Positions 6,005 to 7,651 of a DNA stretch of 7,651 nucleotides are shown here, piece by piece (the stretch's first letter is position 1; the number at the start of each line of letters is the position of its first letter). Under the pieces are notes generated by a model. It ran no database searches, was not told the origin of the DNA, and saw only the letters and a list, made by a program, of their open reading frames with translations. Origin of the DNA: JAKAWW01 sp049966775 (lineage in GTDB: Archaea > Micrarchaeota > Micrarchaeia > Micrarchaeales > Micrarchaeaceae); the NCBI GenBank assembly GCA_049966775.1, contig JBMFTZ010000029.1, positions 1 to 7,651 of the forward strand. Direction: 5' to 3'. Made by a program: the position numbers and the translations under genes.

Positions 6005-6844
6005 TTAAGCGTTGCTACCGCCAGCGCTTCCAAGCATCTTTGCTTGCGCCAGCGCCTTTTCTATAAGTTTGCCCGTTATGCCTTCTGCGTATATGTTGGC
6101 GCTTACGCCCAAAGCCACAGCGTTGGCGTACGCCCTGCTTACCATGGTGCCTATCGTATACGCGTTTACTATATTAGCGCCAAAGCTCAATGCCAAAGCC
6201 TGCGCAAAAGCTTCTGAAATCCTTGCAATCGTGGTCTCTTTTGTGATTGAGAGCACGTCCCTGGTGAACGTTATGCCGTTGCTTATCATCGCGATGGGCT
6301 CTATAACTGCAGCAAAAGGCGCTATGCCGAGCAGATGCAACGCCTTGGCCACCTGCAGTGATATGGCATCGCCCTTCTTTACCACCACCTGGTCCCTTGC
6401 GATGACCACCTTGCCTTTCTGTATCTGCACATCGATTCCGGCGCTCTTCAGATCGGTGACCGCCTGACCTGGCTGCATGCTGGTTTCGCCGCTCTTGATT
6501 CCCACATCATCGGGGGCCATCTGACCGGGCTTTGCCTCCAGCCTTATGGATTTCGCTTTAAACTTGGCATAAAGCTCAAACGGATCATCATTGCTAAGTA
6601 TTATTGCAGAGGTGCCCGATAGCTGCGGCACAAGCTTCTTTGTGCCCTCGCTTGACTCCAGTATGCGCATGAGCATGCTCTTCCTGCCTATGATGAATTT
6701 GGTTTCGCCGCGCATGCTGTTCTTTACCGATTGAAGCAGCCTGTCTGGTATGCTCCCCAGGCTCACAACGCCCACGGTGCTGTATCCGGAGAGCTCCTTG
6801 CTTGCTGCTTCTACGAATTTTATCTTTTGGTCCCTGCTTAACAT
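6005..6844 (-). CDS. rpl10: Ribosomal protein L10 (uL10 / P0), short form without acidic tail
   Basis: This 279-residue protein is the base of the ribosomal stalk. It binds 23S rRNA with its N-terminal domain (about 1-105) and carries L12 dimers on a C-terminal helical spine. Residues about 106-185 correspond to the archaeal/eukaryal insert domain (GDAISLQVAKALHLLGI). The spine (about 203-272) shows three copies of a motif, AFAQALALS (212-220), AYANAVALG (238-246) and ALAQAKMLG (264-272), spaced exactly 26 residues apart and fitting three L12 dimers. The protein ends AGGSNA, so the charged Glu/Lys segment and GLF-type tail usual in archaeal P0 are missing. ATG 6844 is chosen over GTG 6853 because GTGAT at 6853-6849 serves as its Shine-Dalgarno. 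It starts nine bases after the L1 stop, so coupling is likely. The stop is TAA. Confidence 0.93.
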   Translation of the reverse strand: MLSRDQKIKFVEAASKELSGYSTVGVVSLGSIPDRLLQSVKNSMRGETKFIIGRKSMLMRILESSEGTKKLVPQLSGTSAIILSNDDPFELYAKFKAKSIRLEAKPGQMAPDDVGIKSGETSMQPGQAVTDLKSAGIDVQIQKGKVVIARDQVVVKKGDAISLQVAKALHLLGIAPFAAVIEPIAMISNGITFTRDVLSITKETTIARISEAFAQALALSFGANIVNAYTIGTMVSRAYANAVALGVSANIYAEGITGKLIEKALAQAKMLGSAGGSNA

Positions 6845-6853
6845 TATAATCAC

Positions 6854-7483
6854 TCACATAAACCTTAGGGGCTTGCTCATAGTAAGCTTGACATACGCTG
6901 ATTTTATGTGCTGCCTGCCGACCTTCTTCGCTATCTGTGCTATTACCTCGTCTATGTTTGATATTATCTTCTGCATCTCCATCTTCTCTGACCCGACCAC
7001 GCAGTGCACTGTGGGCAGGTATTTGCCCTTGCTTTTTATTGATATCGAGCTTAGCGCGTCGCCTACTGTTCTCTTTATGTCCCCCACCAATGGCTTCGGC
7101 ATCTTGTTCCTTGGGCCAAGGAAGGTTCCAAGCACTTTTGCAATTTGCGGCATCAGGCTTGGCTGCGCAAACAGGGTGCTTGAAAGCAGCTCGCGCATCT
7201 TCTCCTTTTCTGTGGCGATCGCCTGCAGCTGAGAGCTCGGTATCACCTTTGCGTTGAATTCGGCGAGCTTGTCTGTAATGTTGCGGTCATCAGCGAATAT
7301 CATTATGCTTGACTCCTTGCCACGGCCGTATGGCAGCTTTATGTCCATATTGAGCCGGTTGTTCTGCTTGCTGAAATCTATTTCTGAGAAGTTTACTGCA
7401 AGCTCAACGCTCTGGCTGAACTTGCGCTTTCCCTTGTTCTCCTCTATGAAACTGCTTATCTTTTTGAGCGTCTCTTCGTCCAT
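6854..7483 (-). CDS. rpl1: Ribosomal protein L1 (uL1)
   Basis: This 209-residue protein has the usual archaeal length. It binds helices 76-78 of 23S rRNA and forms the mobile L1 stalk that helps deacylated tRNA leave. Recognisable segments are KFSQSVELAVNFSEID (21-36), IKLPYGRGK (48-56), the hinge-domain motif LGPRNKMPKPL (122-132, where Gly is common in place of Asn126), and the C-terminal rRNA-binding stretch VKLTMSKPLRF (198-208). ATG 7483 is preceded by AGGAGG (7496-7491) with seven bases between. It is first in the L1-L10-L12 operon. In methanogens L1 represses its own mRNA by binding a mimic of its rRNA site; the folded leader here makes a similar control possible but does not prove it. 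The stop is TGA. Confidence 0.94.
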   Translation of the reverse strand: MDEETLKKISSFIEENKGKRKFSQSVELAVNFSEIDFSKQNNRLNMDIKLPYGRGKESSIMIFADDRNITDKLAEFNAKVIPSSQLQAIATEKEKMRELLSSTLFAQPSLMPQIAKVLGTFLGPRNKMPKPLVGDIKRTVGDALSSISIKSKGKYLPTVHCVVGSEKMEMQKIISNIDEVIAQIAKKVGRQHIKSAYVKLTMSKPLRFM

Positions 7484-7490
7484 CTTGCTC

Positions 7491-7496
7491 CCTCCT
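7491..7496 (-). promoter_or_regulatory. Shine-Dalgarno site of the L1 gene
   Basis: AGGAGG, seven bases before ATG 7483. Its first two bases (7496, 7495) also lie in the 3' arm of a small hairpin, 7503-7507 with 7495-7499 (CTGCA, loop GTT, TGCAG), so folding of the leader could affect ribosome access. Confidence 0.65.
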
Positions 7497-7547
7497 GCAA
7501 ACTGCAGTGCAACCGGGAAAAACAGATCTTAATCTGTCCTGACTGCA
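7495..7547 (-). promoter_or_regulatory. Structured 5' leader of the L1-L10-L12 operon
   Basis: Three pairings are visible on the minus strand. A perfect hairpin, ACAGAT-TAAG-ATCTGT (7537-7522), is followed directly by TTTT. A six-base helix, TGCAGT (7547-7542) with ACTGCA (7508-7503), would enclose that hairpin. A competing hairpin at the Shine-Dalgarno (7507-7495) uses the same bases 7503-7507. The two arrangements exclude each other, as expected for an on/off leader. The stem followed by T residues also resembles an attenuator. Possible ligands are L1 itself or none at all; the pairings are seen, the function is inferred. Confidence 0.4.
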
Positions 7548-7574
7548 TCGGATATGAGTTATTATGCATAAAGA

Positions 7575-7582
7575 TATTTAAA
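7575..7582 (-). promoter_or_regulatory. TATA box of the ribosomal L1-L10-L12 operon
   Basis: TTTAAATA on the minus strand is a textbook archaeal TATA box, preceded by CAAAATG as a possible BRE. The transcription start is expected about 25 bases downstream, near 7553, giving a leader of about 70 bases before the L1 ATG. No other strong TATA box lies within the L1, L10 and L12 genes or their short gaps, so this is probably the main promoter of the operon. Confidence 0.7.
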
Positions 7583-7616
7583 CATTTTGCCGCATGGGCG
7601 TTGTCCAACAATTCAA

Positions 7617-7624
7617 TTAAATAA
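7617..7624 (+). promoter_or_regulatory. Possible divergent TATA box near the right edge
   Basis: TTAAATAA on the plus strand would place a transcription start near 7645, just inside the window edge, for a gene lying to the right. This region (7584-7651) is AT-rich and otherwise holds no gene I can support, so the match may be chance. Confidence 0.22.
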
Positions 7625-7651
7625 GCAATAATATGCACTGTTTTTAACGCC

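Noticed and set aside
5971..6007. Separate promoter for L12 (CTTAAATG at the L10 stop)
   Set aside because: A start 25 bases downstream would fall at the Shine-Dalgarno itself; the match to a TATA box is weak.
7456..7638. 60-codon minus-strand frame upstream of and overlapping L1
   Set aside because: It runs through the TATA box and leader of the ribosomal operon and out of frame into L1; no family resemblance.
7597..7651. GGCGTT (7597-7602) and AACGCC (7646-7651) inverted repeat
   Set aside because: Six bases at 43-base separation at the window edge can easily arise by chance; no adjacent element supports an integration or transposon end.

Overview
The window looks like a piece of a small archaeal genome. 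Three features support this. The ribosomal stalk genes are of the archaeal type: aL12/P1 with the C-terminal tail GGLASLFG, and L10/P0 with a helical spine. The promoters are archaeal TATA boxes such as TTTAAATA, with Shine-Dalgarno sites of the GGTGA and GGAGG types. A secreted protein combines a class III (archaeal pilin-type) signal peptide with a DUF2341 domain, a pairing I associate with Micrarchaeota/ARMAN-like DPANN archaea. That placement is inference from gene style; no rRNA is present to confirm it.

Layout: (1) Positions 1-47 hold the first 15 codons of an unidentified minus-strand gene. Its strong Shine-Dalgarno is preceded by three stacked or overlapping inverted repeats. (2) Positions 48-205 are a divergent promoter region. 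(3) Positions 206-1708, plus strand, encode a pilin-like DUF2341 surface protein whose single reading frame is broken by one in-frame TAG at 449-451. The AT-rich C-terminal part of this gene differs in composition from the rest. (4) Positions 1723-5115, minus strand, hold an Lhr-type superfamily 2 helicase followed with no gap by a COG1407-type metallophosphoesterase, a probable nucleic-acid processing pair. (5) Positions 5201-5575, minus strand, encode a dicluster ferredoxin with a long acidic insert between its two cysteine motifs; it has its own promoter and a T-rich terminator. (6) Positions 5656-7483, minus strand, form a ribosomal operon L1-L10-L12. It has a canonical promoter at 7575-7582 and a leader of about 70 nt that can fold in alternative ways. 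L11, often next to L1 in archaea, is not in the window.

L10 supplies the base and L12 the arms of the ribosomal stalk, which recruits translation factors; L1 forms the opposite stalk and in some archaea represses its own operon. Lhr and the phosphoesterase are probably translationally coupled. I see no mobile element, CRISPR array, tRNA or rRNA. The observations most worth a second look are the amber-split surface protein, the two structured leaders, and the exact 26-residue triple repeat in a tail-less L10.
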